From Actinotalea endophytica (GTDB lineage Bacteria; Actinomycetota; Actinomycetes; Actinomycetales; Cellulomonadaceae), in contig NZ_JAOVZU010000006.1 of NCBI RefSeq assembly GCF_025717005.1, positions 202,925-266,924 on the forward strand: a DNA stretch of 64,000 bases, read 5' to 3'. The notes under the pieces are model-generated. The model was not told where the DNA came from. It was given only the letters and a program-made list of their open reading frames with translations, and did not search any database. Shown one piece after another: positions 27,537 to 35,631 of this stretch (position 1 is its first letter; each line of letters begins with the position of its first letter). Made by a program: the position numbers and the translations under genes.

Positions 27537-28948
27537 GCGTCCCTCGCGAACGCGGGCTGCACCGCGGTCCCGGCGAGCGCCTCCAGGAAGCCGGTCGACC
27601 ACTTCGCGACGTCGTCGGTCAGCACCCGGCGCCGCAGCCGCCGCATCCGGGAGCGGACCTCGCGCGGCGCCATGGTCACCGCGCGTTCGATCGCGGACTT
27701 CAGGCCGTCGATGTCGTGCGGGTTGACCAGCAGAGCGCCGCTCAGCTCGTCCGCGGCGCCGGTGAACTCCGAGAGCACCAGCACCCCTCGGTCGTCGACG
27801 CACGCGGCGACGAACTCCTTCGCGACCAGGTTCATGCCGTCCCGCAGCGAGGTGACCAGCATGACGTCCGCGGCGGAGTACAGCGCGACCATCTCCTCGG
27901 GCGGGTAGGAGTGGTGCAGGTAGTGGATCGGCTGGCTGCCGATCCGCCCGTGCTCGCCGTTGATCCGCCCGACCAGGACCTCGACCTCCTCGCGCAGCTG
28001 CTGGTAGGCCTCGACGTTCTCCCGGCTCGGGCTGGCGACCTGTACGAACGCGGCGCCCGGCACGTCCAGCCGACCCTCGTCGAACAGCTCGCCGACAGCC
28101 TTGATCCGGTGCCGGATGCCCTTGGTGTAGTCCAGCCGGTCCACGCCGAGCAGGAGCACCTCCGGGTCGCCGAGGTCCGCACGGATCTCCGCAGCCCTGG
28201 CCCGCAGCCACGGGGAACGGGCGAGCTCGTCGAACCGGCGGGAGTCGATCGAGATCGGGAACGAGCCGACCCGGATGGAGCGCCCGTCGGGCATCGACAC
28301 GGTGCCGCCCCGGACCGCGAGGTCGGTCCAGCGGCGGGTGACGCGCAGGAAGTTCGAGGCGTCGCCGGAGCGCTGGAACCCGATCAGGTCCGCGCCGAGC
28401 AGGCCGTGGATCACCTGGGTGCGCCACGGGAGCTGGGCGAACAGCTCCAGCGGGGGGAACGGGATGTGGTGGAAGTACCCGATCCGGACGTCGGGCCGCA
28501 GCTCGCGCAGCATCGCCGGGACCAGCTGGAGCTGGTAGTCGTGCACCCACGCGGTGCCGCCTGGGGCCACCTGGGCCGCAGCCGCCTCGGCGAACCGCCG
28601 GTTCACCCTGCGGTAGGCGTCCCACCAGTGCCGGTGGTAGACGGGCGGGCTGATCACGTCGTGCGACAGCGGCCAGAGGGTGTCGTTGGAGAAGCCCTCG
28701 TAGAAGTCGGCGACCTCTTCCTCGGACAGCCCGATCGGCACGAGGTGCATCCCGTCGGCGTCGAACGGGGCGGGAGCCGGGCCGGGTGAGCCGGGCCAGC
28801 CGACCCAGGCCCCCTCGGCCCCTTGCATCACGGGCTCCATCGCGCTGACCAGGCCGCCGGGCGAGCGCCGCCACGAGGTCGATCCGTCCGGTTCGGTGCT
28901 GAGGTCGACAGGTAGTCGGTTGGCCACCACGACGAGCGGGTAGGTCAC
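27533..28948 (-). CDS. otsA: Trehalose-6-phosphate synthase
   Basis: A 471-residue GT20 retaining glycosyltransferase that joins UDP-glucose (or ADP/GDP-glucose) and glucose 6-phosphate. It has VVVANRLPVDL at the N-terminus, TAWVHDYQLQLVPAML, GVDRLDYTKGI and VTSLRDGMNLVAKEF. The GTG at 28948 is chosen because the strand leading to NRLP starts directly after it. Trehalose serves osmotic and desiccation protection. The upstream neighbour is a divergent Ser/Thr kinase gene. Confidence 0.95.
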   Translation of the reverse strand: MTYPLVVVANRLPVDLSTEPDGSTSWRRSPGGLVSAMEPVMQGAEGAWVGWPGSPGPAPAPFDADGMHLVPIGLSEEEVADFYEGFSNDTLWPLSHDVISPPVYHRHWWDAYRRVNRRFAEAAAAQVAPGGTAWVHDYQLQLVPAMLRELRPDVRIGYFHHIPFPPLELFAQLPWRTQVIHGLLGADLIGFQRSGDASNFLRVTRRWTDLAVRGGTVSMPDGRSIRVGSFPISIDSRRFDELARSPWLRARAAEIRADLGDPEVLLLGVDRLDYTKGIRHRIKAVGELFDEGRLDVPGAAFVQVASPSRENVEAYQQLREEVEVLVGRINGEHGRIGSQPIHYLHHSYPPEEMVALYSAADVMLVTSLRDGMNLVAKEFVAACVDDRGVLVLSEFTGAADELSGALLVNPHDIDGLKSAIERAVTMAPREVRSRMRRLRRRVLTDDVAKWSTGFLEALAGTAVQPAFARDA

Positions 28949-29047
28949 ATCGCCTCCAAGGTCTGCGTCGAGGCTATCCGGCGGCACCGCACGTTGCAGT
29001 CCGGTTCCGGCCCGGCGCGGGCACCCCCATGCGCGGGTGACGGCGGC

Positions 29048-29053
29048 TAGCGT
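29048..29053 (+). promoter_or_regulatory. -10 box of a leaderless promoter (Ser/Thr kinase)
   Basis: TAGCGT ends six bases before the kinase ATG. Confidence 0.5.
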
Positions 29054-29059
29054 GCCGAC

Positions 29060-30805
29060 ATGGAGCGGATCGGACTTGCCCCCGGCACCGAGATCGGTGG
29101 CTACCGGGTGCTCGGTCCGGTCGGTCAGGGCGGCATGGGCGCGGTCTACCGCGTGCGCGACGGCGACGGCGGCGAGGTCGCGCTCAAGCTGGTGCACCCG
29201 TACCTGACCGACGGGCCGGCACGCGAGCGCCTGGCGCGCGAGGTCGCGGCGTTGCAGCGGGTGCGCCACCCGGGCGTCGCGCGCGTGCTCGACGCCGAGC
29301 TCGACCAGGCCGAGGCCTTCGTGGTCACGGAGCTCGTGGACGGCCAGGACCTGGCCGGCTACGTCGACGAGCACGGCCCGTTCGACGCGGCCGGGCTCGT
29401 CGACCTCGGCTCCCGGCTGCGCGATGCGCTGACCGCGGTGCACGACGCCGGGGTGCTGCACCGGGACCTGACCCCCTCCAACGTGCTGATCGGCCCGGAC
29501 GGCCCGGTGCTCATCGACTTCGGGATCGCGCAGGCCGCCGAGGACGCGCGGGTCACGACCGCGGGCCACGTCGCGGGGACGCCGGGTTACCTGAGCCCCG
29601 AGGTGCTCGCCGGCGCCGAGCCCTCGCAGGCCGCGGACTGGTGGGGCTGGAACGGCGTGCTCGCGTTCGCGGCGACCGGCCGCCCGCCGTTCGGGATCCG
29701 GCCGCTCGCTGCCGTCCTGGCTCGCGTCCGCACCGGGGACGCGGACCTGGAGGACGTCGACGACGCCGTGGCCGACGCGCTGCGGCCGGCCTTCGAGGTG
29801 GACCCGGCCCGGCGCGCGGGCCCGGACGCGGTGCTCGCGGCGCTGCAGCGGGCCGCCGACGGCGGCGGTGCGGTCACCACGGTCCTGCCGCCGCCCCCGC
29901 CGCGGGACGAGGTGCCGGGCCTCGGGGCCGCCGTGGTCCCGCCGACGGCCGTGCTGGCCACGGAACCCGGGGAGCCACCGGACGCCGAGGCGGACGCGAC
30001 CCAGATGGTGCCGGCCCCGCCGCCGCCCGCCCCGCCGCCGCCCGTCGCGGAGTCCGACGACGCCGCGACCGGCGTCCCACCCGGTCCGGACGACGAGGAC
30101 GGCTGGGACGGTGACGAGGGGTGGGACGGCAGCGCCCAGGAGTGGGCCGAGGGCACCGGGCCCGAGCAGCCGCCCGAGCCGAACCCGCAGGCGCGCACCG
30201 TCACCGTGCTGGCCGCCGGGATCCTGCTCGCCGTCGCCGGTGCTGCGTGGCCGGCCATCTCGTTGATCGTCGCCGCGGTCCTCGCCGTCCTGGTGCGCAG
30301 CGTCGGGCTGGACATGCTCGCGCTGCACCAGCGTCGGGTCCGCAAGGGGTCGCGACGCGGCGAGACCGCACGCGCGGTCGTCGGATGGCCCTGGTACCTG
30401 CTGCGGGCCGTGCTCGGCGTGCTGCCGGCGGCCCTGGTCGCCGCGAGCGCGGTGGTCGTGGTCGGCGGTGTGGGCTGGTGGGGGATCGGGACGGGGCGCT
30501 GGCCGATCGCGCCGCTCGAGCCAGGTCAGGTCTCCGGCGAGCTGCCGGGGACCCAGCCGTGGGTCGAGTGGGCGCTGCTCGTGCTCGCCGTGACCGTCGG
30601 CCTGGTGCTGATCTGGTTCGGCCCGATGAGCCGGACCACCCGGGTCGGCGCGCGCTTCGCGCTCGCCGCCGTGGCGCCGCCGCGCGCCGGGGCGGTGATC
30701 GCGACGCTGCTGCTCCTTGCCGGGGCAGGTGTGGTCGCGACGCTCGTGGTGCTCGGTCAGGACGTGGTGTGGTGGCCGCTGCCCGGACCACCCGACCTCG
30801 GGTGA
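29060..30805 (+). CDS. Membrane-anchored serine/threonine protein kinase
   Basis: A 581-residue Hanks-type kinase without PASTA repeats. The glycine loop GPVGQGGMGAVY, catalytic Lys in VALKLV, catalytic loop HRDLTPSNVL (Thr in the usual Lys position), DFGIAQ and GTPGYLSPE indicate an active kinase in residues 12-260. A proline-rich acidic linker (residues 275-380) leads to four or five hydrophobic segments in residues 385-575. The multi-helix C-terminus instead of a single anchor with a sensor domain is less common. ATG at 29060. Confidence 0.88.
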   Translation: MERIGLAPGTEIGGYRVLGPVGQGGMGAVYRVRDGDGGEVALKLVHPYLTDGPARERLAREVAALQRVRHPGVARVLDAELDQAEAFVVTELVDGQDLAGYVDEHGPFDAAGLVDLGSRLRDALTAVHDAGVLHRDLTPSNVLIGPDGPVLIDFGIAQAAEDARVTTAGHVAGTPGYLSPEVLAGAEPSQAADWWGWNGVLAFAATGRPPFGIRPLAAVLARVRTGDADLEDVDDAVADALRPAFEVDPARRAGPDAVLAALQRAADGGGAVTTVLPPPPPRDEVPGLGAAVVPPTAVLATEPGEPPDAEADATQMVPAPPPPAPPPPVAESDDAATGVPPGPDDEDGWDGDEGWDGSAQEWAEGTGPEQPPEPNPQARTVTVLAAGILLAVAGAAWPAISLIVAAVLAVLVRSVGLDMLALHQRRVRKGSRRGETARAVVGWPWYLLRAVLGVLPAALVAASAVVVVGGVGWWGIGTGRWPIAPLEPGQVSGELPGTQPWVEWALLVLAVTVGLVLIWFGPMSRTTRVGARFALAAVAPPRAGAVIATLLLLAGAGVVATLVVLGQDVVWWPLPGPPDLG

Positions 30806-30828
30806 GGCGGGCGGCGTCGGGCACCGCG

Positions 30829-30834
30829 TATCCT
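30829..30834 (+). promoter_or_regulatory. -10 box of a leaderless promoter
   Basis: TATCCT ends six bases before the GTG at 30841. Confidence 0.5.
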
Positions 30835-30840
30835 CGCTGC

Positions 30841-31335
30841 GTGACCCGAGCGCCCGCCCGCGGCCTGCCACCAGTCCTGGTGGTGCTGCTCGGCGCGCTC
30901 ACGAGCGTCGTCGCCGGTGTCATGGCGCTGTCCCGGCACGCCGAGGTCCTCGTGCACCAGTGCGTGGCCGACGGCACGGCCGGGGCGATCGGCCTCCGGC
31001 TCGCGTTCCTGCGCCACGACGCGGCGTGCCCGTCCGGTGAGCTCGCCGTCGGCGGGGACACCCGTCAGGTGGTCGGCGTGGTCGTGCTCGTCGCGCTCCC
31101 CGTGGTCGTCGCGCACCTCCTCGGCGCCGTCGCCGGGGTGAGCCTGGTCGCCCGGGTCAGGTCGGCGCTGCGCACGGTGCGCGACGTCCTGGCCGGCCTG
31201 GTGCGGCCGCGGACCGCGGTCCGGGTGCCGGTCGTGCGAGCGCGCTGGACACCGTTCGAGGTGACGCACGCGCGCCTCGACGACCCGTGGCTGGCGGTCC
31301 CCACGCTGCGTGGCCCCCCGGTGGTGCCTGCCTGA
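30841..31335 (+). CDS. Hypothetical membrane protein
   Basis: A 164-residue protein with two predicted membrane helices (about residues 10-30 and 78-103). The intervening segment contains two cysteines (HQCVADG and DAACPSG), probably external and possibly disulfide-linked. The cytoplasmic tail is basic. The GTG at 30841 follows a leaderless -10 box. The neighbouring MauE/DoxX and DsbA-like genes handle disulfides, which may be relevant. No family recognised. Confidence 0.65.
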   Translation: MTRAPARGLPPVLVVLLGALTSVVAGVMALSRHAEVLVHQCVADGTAGAIGLRLAFLRHDAACPSGELAVGGDTRQVVGVVVLVALPVVVAHLLGAVAGVSLVARVRSALRTVRDVLAGLVRPRTAVRVPVVRARWTPFEVTHARLDDPWLAVPTLRGPPVVPA

Positions 31336-31381
31336 GGCGCGTCGGTCCCGGCGCGCCCCTTCCCGCGCACCTGGAGACCTG

Positions 31382-31882
31382 ATGAACGAACCCGTTGTGT
31401 CCCGATGGGCACGGACCCAGCCGTGGGTGTCGACGCTGCTGCGGCTCGTCCTGGCCGGGGTCTGCCTGTGGGCGGGCCTGGCCAAGGTGGGCGACCTGCC
31501 TGCCAGTGTCCGTGCGGTCCGGGCCTTCGAGCTGCTGCCCGAGGCCCTGGCCAAGCCTGTCGGCTACGGCCTGCCCGTCCTGGAGATCGCGCTCGGCGTG
31601 CTCCTCCTGGTCGGGCTGCTGACCCGCTATGCGGCTGCGGTGGTCGCTCTGCTGATGGTGGCCTTCATCATCGGCATCTCCGCCGCCTGGGCTCGTGGCC
31701 TCGCGATCGACTGCGGCTGCTTCGGCGGCGGCGGACCGACCGAGCCCGACCAGACCCAGTACCCGCTGGAGATCTTCCGCGACCTCGCGATCGCCGCCGG
31801 TGCGGTGTTCCTGGTGCGGTGGCCCACCTCCCGCTTCTCCCTCGACCAGACCCTCGGCCTCGTCGTCCCCGACGAGGCCTGA
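31382..31882 (+). CDS. MauE/DoxX family redox membrane protein
   Basis: A 166-residue integral membrane protein with four hydrophobic segments. It has the MauE/DoxX-like motif LAGVCLWAGLAKVGDLP and a vicinal-type cysteine motif DCGCFGGGG near residue 115. MauE-like proteins are thought to exchange disulfides across the membrane. The gene directly precedes a DsbA-like thioredoxin-fold protein (15-base gap), so the pair probably forms an oxidative or isomerising disulfide system. ATG at 31382. Confidence 0.85.
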   Translation: MNEPVVSRWARTQPWVSTLLRLVLAGVCLWAGLAKVGDLPASVRAVRAFELLPEALAKPVGYGLPVLEIALGVLLLVGLLTRYAAAVVALLMVAFIIGISAAWARGLAIDCGCFGGGGPTEPDQTQYPLEIFRDLAIAAGAVFLVRWPTSRFSLDQTLGLVVPDEA

Positions 31883-31897
31883 CCCGGAAGGAATCCC

Positions 31898-32764
31898 ATG
31901 TCCTCCTCACCGAAGGACCGCCGCGAAGAGGCGAAGGCCGCCGCGGCCGCCCTCAAGTCGCAGCAGGCGAAGGCCGCTGCGCGCCAGCGCACCATCGCGA
32001 TCGCCGCTCTGGTGGTCGGGCTCGTCGTCGTCGGCGTGCTCGTCGCCGTGATCCTCAACAACGGCAGCAAGGGCGGCTCGGCCGCCGCGACCGGCGACCA
32101 GGTCACGCCTGCCTCCGTCTCGACCCGGGGCGGCGTCGTGTTCGACAGCACCGGGCTGCTCCAGCCCGGTGCGGACGCACCGGGTGAGGACGGCGAGCTC
32201 GGCACCGCGGACGACCTGGTGTGGCCGCAGAGCCTGGCCGCGTCCGGCGGCCCCGTCGTCGTGAGCGTCTACTTCGACTTCATGTGCCCGTGGTGCGGGT
32301 ACTTCGAGCAGACCCAGGGCGCCACGCTCGACAAGCTGCTCGCGTCGGGTGACATCGTCATCGACTCGCACCCGATCGCGATCCTCGACCGCTACTCGAA
32401 CGGCACGAACTACTCCAGCCGGGCCGCTGCGGCCGCGTTCGCGGTCGCCGAGGGGTCCCCGGAGCACTACTTCGACTTCGTCGAGGCGATGATGGCCGAC
32501 GGCACGCAGCCCGAGGAGAACAGCGACGGCCTGACCAACGCCGAGATCTCGGCGATCGCCGCCGGCGTCGGCGTGCCGCAGGAGGTTCTGGACCAGATCG
32601 AGTCCGGTGCGTTCGTCGACTACACCGCGACCGCGACCGACCTCGCCTCGCAGGACCTCGGTCAGCTCCAGACACCGACAGTGCTGCTCAACGGCCAGCA
32701 GATGACCGAGAACTGGACCGAGGACGGCGTCCTCGAGCAGGCGATCGAGGCCGCGAAGGGCTGA
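31898..32764 (+). CDS. DsbA-like thioredoxin-fold protein
   Basis: A 288-residue membrane-anchored extracytoplasmic thiol oxidoreductase. An Ala/Lys-rich N-terminus precedes one membrane helix (IAALVVGLVVVGVLVAVIL, residues 29-47). The thioredoxin fold has a CPWC active site (DFMCPWCGYFE) and a cis-Pro segment in QLQTPTVLLNGQ. It belongs to the DsbA family (thioredoxin_4). It is partnered with the preceding MauE-like gene. The transcript ends at the hairpin at 32780. Confidence 0.9.
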   Translation: MSSSPKDRREEAKAAAAALKSQQAKAAARQRTIAIAALVVGLVVVGVLVAVILNNGSKGGSAAATGDQVTPASVSTRGGVVFDSTGLLQPGADAPGEDGELGTADDLVWPQSLAASGGPVVVSVYFDFMCPWCGYFEQTQGATLDKLLASGDIVIDSHPIAILDRYSNGTNYSSRAAAAAFAVAEGSPEHYFDFVEAMMADGTQPEENSDGLTNAEISAIAAGVGVPQEVLDQIESGAFVDYTATATDLASQDLGQLQTPTVLLNGQQMTENWTEDGVLEQAIEAAKG

Positions 32765-32779
32765 TCCGTACGTCAGAGG

Positions 32780-32808
32780 TGGCCCGGGACCCGCGCGGTC
32801 CCGGGCCA
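32780..32808 (+). terminator. Hairpin terminator
   Basis: TGGCCCGGGACC pairs perfectly with GGTCCCGGGCCA across five bases, 16 bases after the DsbA-like gene. Confidence 0.75.
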
Positions 32809-32901
32809 TCGGCGTCCCGGCCCGCCACGCACGGGCTGGCAGACTGTGGCCTGCTGCTCCACGGCGCGTGAGGCCTTCGGTCCGTGCCGGGGCGCAGCAC
32901 C

Positions 32902-32976
32902 GCCGCCTTAGCTCAGTGGTAGAGCACCCGCCTTGTAAGCGGACGGTCGTCGGTTCGAATCCGACAGGCGGCTCCA
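32902..32976 (+). tRNA. tRNA-Thr (anticodon UGU)
   Basis: A complete 75-base cloverleaf. The acceptor GCCGCCU pairs with AGGCGGC, the D-arm is GCUCAGUGGUAGAGC, the anticodon stem CCCGC pairs with GCGGA-type bases, and the loop is CUUGUAA with anticodon UGU at 32934-32936. The T-loop is GUCGGUUCGAAUCCGAC, and a genomically encoded CCA is at 32974-32976. It reads ACA, a rare codon in this GC-rich genome. Confidence 0.97.
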
Positions 32977-33104
32977 CGGGGCTGCGGCGCTCCGACTGCG
33001 CCGTTCGGGTGACCGTGTTGTCCGCGTGGGCCCTCAGTTGTCCGTTTCACCCTGGTTCTCGGTCGGGATCGCAGACGAGTCGGGCGAAACGGCGTCATGC
33101 GGGC

Positions 33105-33132
33105 TCAAGGTTCGGATCTCTTCGGACGAAAG
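33105..33132 (+). promoter_or_regulatory. Possible FliA/WhiG-type promoter
   Basis: TCAAG at 33105-33109 is followed, 15 bases on, by GACGAAAG at 33125-33132. This resembles the sigma-28-family arrangement TAAA-N15-GCCGATAA (about 5 of 8 matches in the -10 element). It lies about 90 bases before the first secreted paralogue of the locus. Tentative. Confidence 0.25.
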
Positions 33133-33220
33133 ATCATCTGGCCGGCCCACCCAGCCGGCTGCCCCCCAGCGGCGTCGTTCCCCCGAGCGCGCCCACCCGA
33201 CACGAAGGACCCGCCTCGCC

Positions 33221-33628
33221 ATGCCCATCAGCCGTCGCAAGTCCGCTGCCATCGCCCTCGCCGTCCTCGGTGTCGCCGGCCTCTCGCTGGCCAGCGCGTC
33301 GACCCTCGACCTCACCGGCGGCACCGTGCAGGCCGGTGTCACCGACCTCACCGACTGCCAGACCAGCGGTGACATCACCATCGGCTTCGGAACCCCCGGG
33401 TTCGCCGGTGGCTCCTACGGCGTCAGCTCGGTCGTGCTCCAGGACGTCGACGCCGCGTGCGCCGGCAAGGCCGTCCGCGTGACCCTCCTGGACGACGCCG
33501 GTTCACCGGTCGCCGCCGAGCTCACCACGACCGTCGCGTCCCCGTTCGCCGGTGGCGACGTCAGCCTGACCAGCGCCGCGGTCGCCGCCGCGTCGATCTC
33601 GTCGGTCGCCGTGGTCATCTCCGACTGA
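33221..33628 (+). CDS. Small secreted protein, SASxL-signal family (paralogue A)
   Basis: A 135-residue exported protein of unknown function. The signal segment VLGVAGLSLASASTLDLTGG lacks a classical AXA site and resembles the SipW-dependent type. The mature part is predicted to be beta-rich, with cysteines at 46 and 80, a GSYGVSSVVL strand, DVDAAC, and a terminal strand SSVAVVISD. The same plan and the same 34-residue Cys spacing recur in the proteins at 34302 and 36903. It lies 29 bases upstream of the signal peptidase gene, its probable processing enzyme. Confidence 0.7.
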   Translation: MPISRRKSAAIALAVLGVAGLSLASASTLDLTGGTVQAGVTDLTDCQTSGDITIGFGTPGFAGGSYGVSSVVLQDVDAACAGKAVRVTLLDDAGSPVAAELTTTVASPFAGGDVSLTSAAVAAASISSVAVVISD

Positions 33629-33657
33629 CCGGACCCGCACTTCGGCCAAGCCCGGCG

Positions 33658-34263
33658 ATGACCGCCACCGAGGCTCCCGCAACCGGCGCAGGACTCCTGC
33701 GCCGGTTGCGGCGTCACGCCGGTGACGCGCTGTTCCTGGTCACGGCCCTGGTGGTCGGCTGGTTCCTGTGGCCGACGTCGCTCGGTGGCTGCACGACCCT
33801 GACGATCGTCTCCGGTCACTCGATGGAGCCGACGTACTACACCGGGGACCTCGTGGTCGCGCGGTGCGGCGGCTACCAGGTCGGCGACATCGTCGTCTAC
33901 AACCCGCCGGACGTCGGTGAAGCCCGGGTGATCCACCGGATCGTCGGCGGCGACGCCGCCGAGGGCTGGGTCATCCAGGGCGACAACAACGACTTCCTCG
34001 ACCCGTGGCAGCCGACCGACGAGCGGATCCTGGGCCGGGCCGTGCTGCACCTGCCGAAGGTCGGCCTGGTCGGCACCGTGCTGGTCAGCCCGATCACCTG
34101 GGTGTCGCTGCTGCTGGTCGCGGCGGCCCTGGTGATCTGGCCGTCGAAACCTGAACCCGAGGTGGACGCCGCGCTTCCCGACGGCGGCGCGTCCCCGCCG
34201 ACGGAGGGCGACGAACCGGACCCGGAGCGCGACGTCGCGCCGCACCCGGCCGACGTCGTCTGA
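33658..34263 (+). CDS. ER-type (SipW-like) signal peptidase I
   Basis: A 201-residue membrane serine peptidase of the S26B branch. The catalytic Ser is Ser55 in VSGHSMEPTYYTGDL. The position occupied by Lys in normal bacterial enzymes is His93 in VIHRIVGG, as in SipW, eukaryotic and archaeal signal peptidases. QGDNNDFLDPW supplies the Asp residues. It has an N-terminal membrane helix (residues 25-42) and a C-terminal one (residues 140-157) plus an acidic tail. Flanking secreted paralogues on both sides are its likely substrates. Confidence 0.9.
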   Translation: MTATEAPATGAGLLRRLRRHAGDALFLVTALVVGWFLWPTSLGGCTTLTIVSGHSMEPTYYTGDLVVARCGGYQVGDIVVYNPPDVGEARVIHRIVGGDAAEGWVIQGDNNDFLDPWQPTDERILGRAVLHLPKVGLVGTVLVSPITWVSLLLVAAALVIWPSKPEPEVDAALPDGGASPPTEGDEPDPERDVAPHPADVV

Positions 34264-34301
34264 CCCCCGCGGTCCCTCAGCCCCTGATACCTGGAGCCCC
34301 G

Positions 34302-34730
34302 ATGCCTCGCCTGCGACCCACCCGGCGCGCCGCTGCGCTGGCGTTCGCGGTGCTGGGCCTCGCCGGGCTCTCGGCGGCCTCGGCGTCCCAGCTTGCGGTG
34401 GACGGCGGGACGATCCAGTCCGGCGTCGGCCTGGTGGTGGACTGCCAGCCCGCCGGGACACCGATCCGGGTCGAGCTCAGCAGCGCCTTCACCTCGGGCG
34501 CCTACCGGACCACCGGCGTCCGGTTCAGCGGCGTCGACGAAGCGTGCGACGGCCTCCGCTTCCGGATGCAGCTGATCAGCACCACCGGGACCGTGATCGA
34601 CATCGACCCGTCGACCTCCGCGACCGACGTCGGGGGCAGCGTGGGGCTCGCCGGGGGCGTGTTCACCGTGCCGGTGCCGAGCACTCCCACGACCTCGATC
34701 GGGACCGTGGCGCTGGTGGTGACCGACTGA
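34302..34730 (+). CDS. Small secreted protein, SASxL-signal family (paralogue B)
   Basis: A 142-residue exported protein. Its signal VLGLAGLSAASASQLAVDGG closely matches that of paralogue A. Cysteines at 48 and 82 have the same 34-residue spacing, with GAYRTTGVRF, GVDEACDG and the terminal strand GTVALVVTD. This points to a small disulfide-stapled beta-sandwich. The ATG at 34302 lies 38 bases after the peptidase gene, and the stop overlaps the next gene (TGATG), so the genes form one operon. Confidence 0.7.
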   Translation: MPRLRPTRRAAALAFAVLGLAGLSAASASQLAVDGGTIQSGVGLVVDCQPAGTPIRVELSSAFTSGAYRTTGVRFSGVDEACDGLRFRMQLISTTGTVIDIDPSTSATDVGGSVGLAGGVFTVPVPSTPTTSIGTVALVVTD

Positions 34731-35578
34731 TGCGCGGCATCACCGTACGGCGCCGAGCGGTCGTGGCCGCGCTGACGGCGCTCGCCGCCGCGGGCATGGT
34801 GACGGCGTCGGCCTCCGCCCTGGACGTGTCCGGCGGGACGCTCTCCGCGTCGAGCGTCGGGCACCCGTGCCCGGGCACCGCGCTGGCGTCACCGGTCGGT
34901 TCGACGGACTGGTTCAACCCCGGTTACGCGGGCCTCCAGGTCACGCTGCCCGAGGGCTGCGCAGAAGCGACCGTGGACGTCACCGTGCTGTCCGGCAGCA
35001 CCGTGGTGGCCCAGGGCGCCGGCACGGTGGACGGCACCGCGACCGTGGCGACCGACCTGTTCACCGACCCGGACGTCACCGTGCAGGCGACCGTCGACGG
35101 CTGGGCCCTCCGGGTGGCGTACTCGTACGTCCCGCCGGCCACGTGCACCGTCACGGCCGGCTCGGGGACCTGCGACGCGACCGTGACGGTGTGGACCGGC
35201 CAGCGGCCGGGCGGATCGTCATCGGCCCTCTACTTCGACGTCTGGGTCACCACGACCTCGAGCTCGTGGCTCACCTGGGAGGTCACGTTCGACCTCGGCA
35301 ACCCGTACTACGGCCAGACCGTCACCAGGCTCGGCAACTCCGACCTGGACTCCTACACCGACGCCGTCACGACGTGGTCGCAGGGCGGCTACGTCAACGA
35401 CGTCCACCGGACGAGCGACTGCTCCGCGCTGCCGTCGCTCACCGTGGCCGGCGACACGACGAGCCGGAACAACAACCGCGACTTCGCGGTGGTGCGGGCC
35501 GGTCGCGACCGCTTCTTCTCGCTCGTGGTCAACCGCACCGAGACCGGCTACGACGACGTCCTGACGCCCGGCTGCTGA
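34730..35578 (+). CDS. Secreted two-domain protein of the same family (paralogue C)
   Basis: A 282-residue exported protein coupled to paralogue B. The signal region AAAGMVTASASALDVSGGT fits the family. The first domain keeps a Cys pair (47, 77). A second domain from about residue 136 (ATCTVTAGSGTCDATVTV) ends with further cysteines. The WLTWEVTFDLGN segment recalls a carbohydrate-binding CBM2-like sandwich, but this is only an impression. It may display a binding or adhesive domain on the cell surface. It ends the plus-strand operon starting at 33221. Confidence 0.65.
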   Translation: MRGITVRRRAVVAALTALAAAGMVTASASALDVSGGTLSASSVGHPCPGTALASPVGSTDWFNPGYAGLQVTLPEGCAEATVDVTVLSGSTVVAQGAGTVDGTATVATDLFTDPDVTVQATVDGWALRVAYSYVPPATCTVTAGSGTCDATVTVWTGQRPGGSSSALYFDVWVTTTSSSWLTWEVTFDLGNPYYGQTVTRLGNSDLDSYTDAVTTWSQGGYVNDVHRTSDCSALPSLTVAGDTTSRNNNRDFAVVRAGRDRFFSLVVNRTETGYDDVLTPGC

Positions 35579-35631
35579 CCGAGCCCGCGATCGGGCGACG
35601 GCCGCGCGGGCGGGCGGTACGACCGGCGCCC

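Noticed and set aside
29587-30345. Minus-strand frame opposite the Ser/Thr kinase
   Set aside because: Ser/Gly-rich shadow translation. The plus strand shows all kinase motifs.
30841-31335. Assignment of the membrane protein at 30841 to a disulfide-reductase family
   Set aside because: Two cysteines and neighbouring redox genes are suggestive, but no family motif was found.
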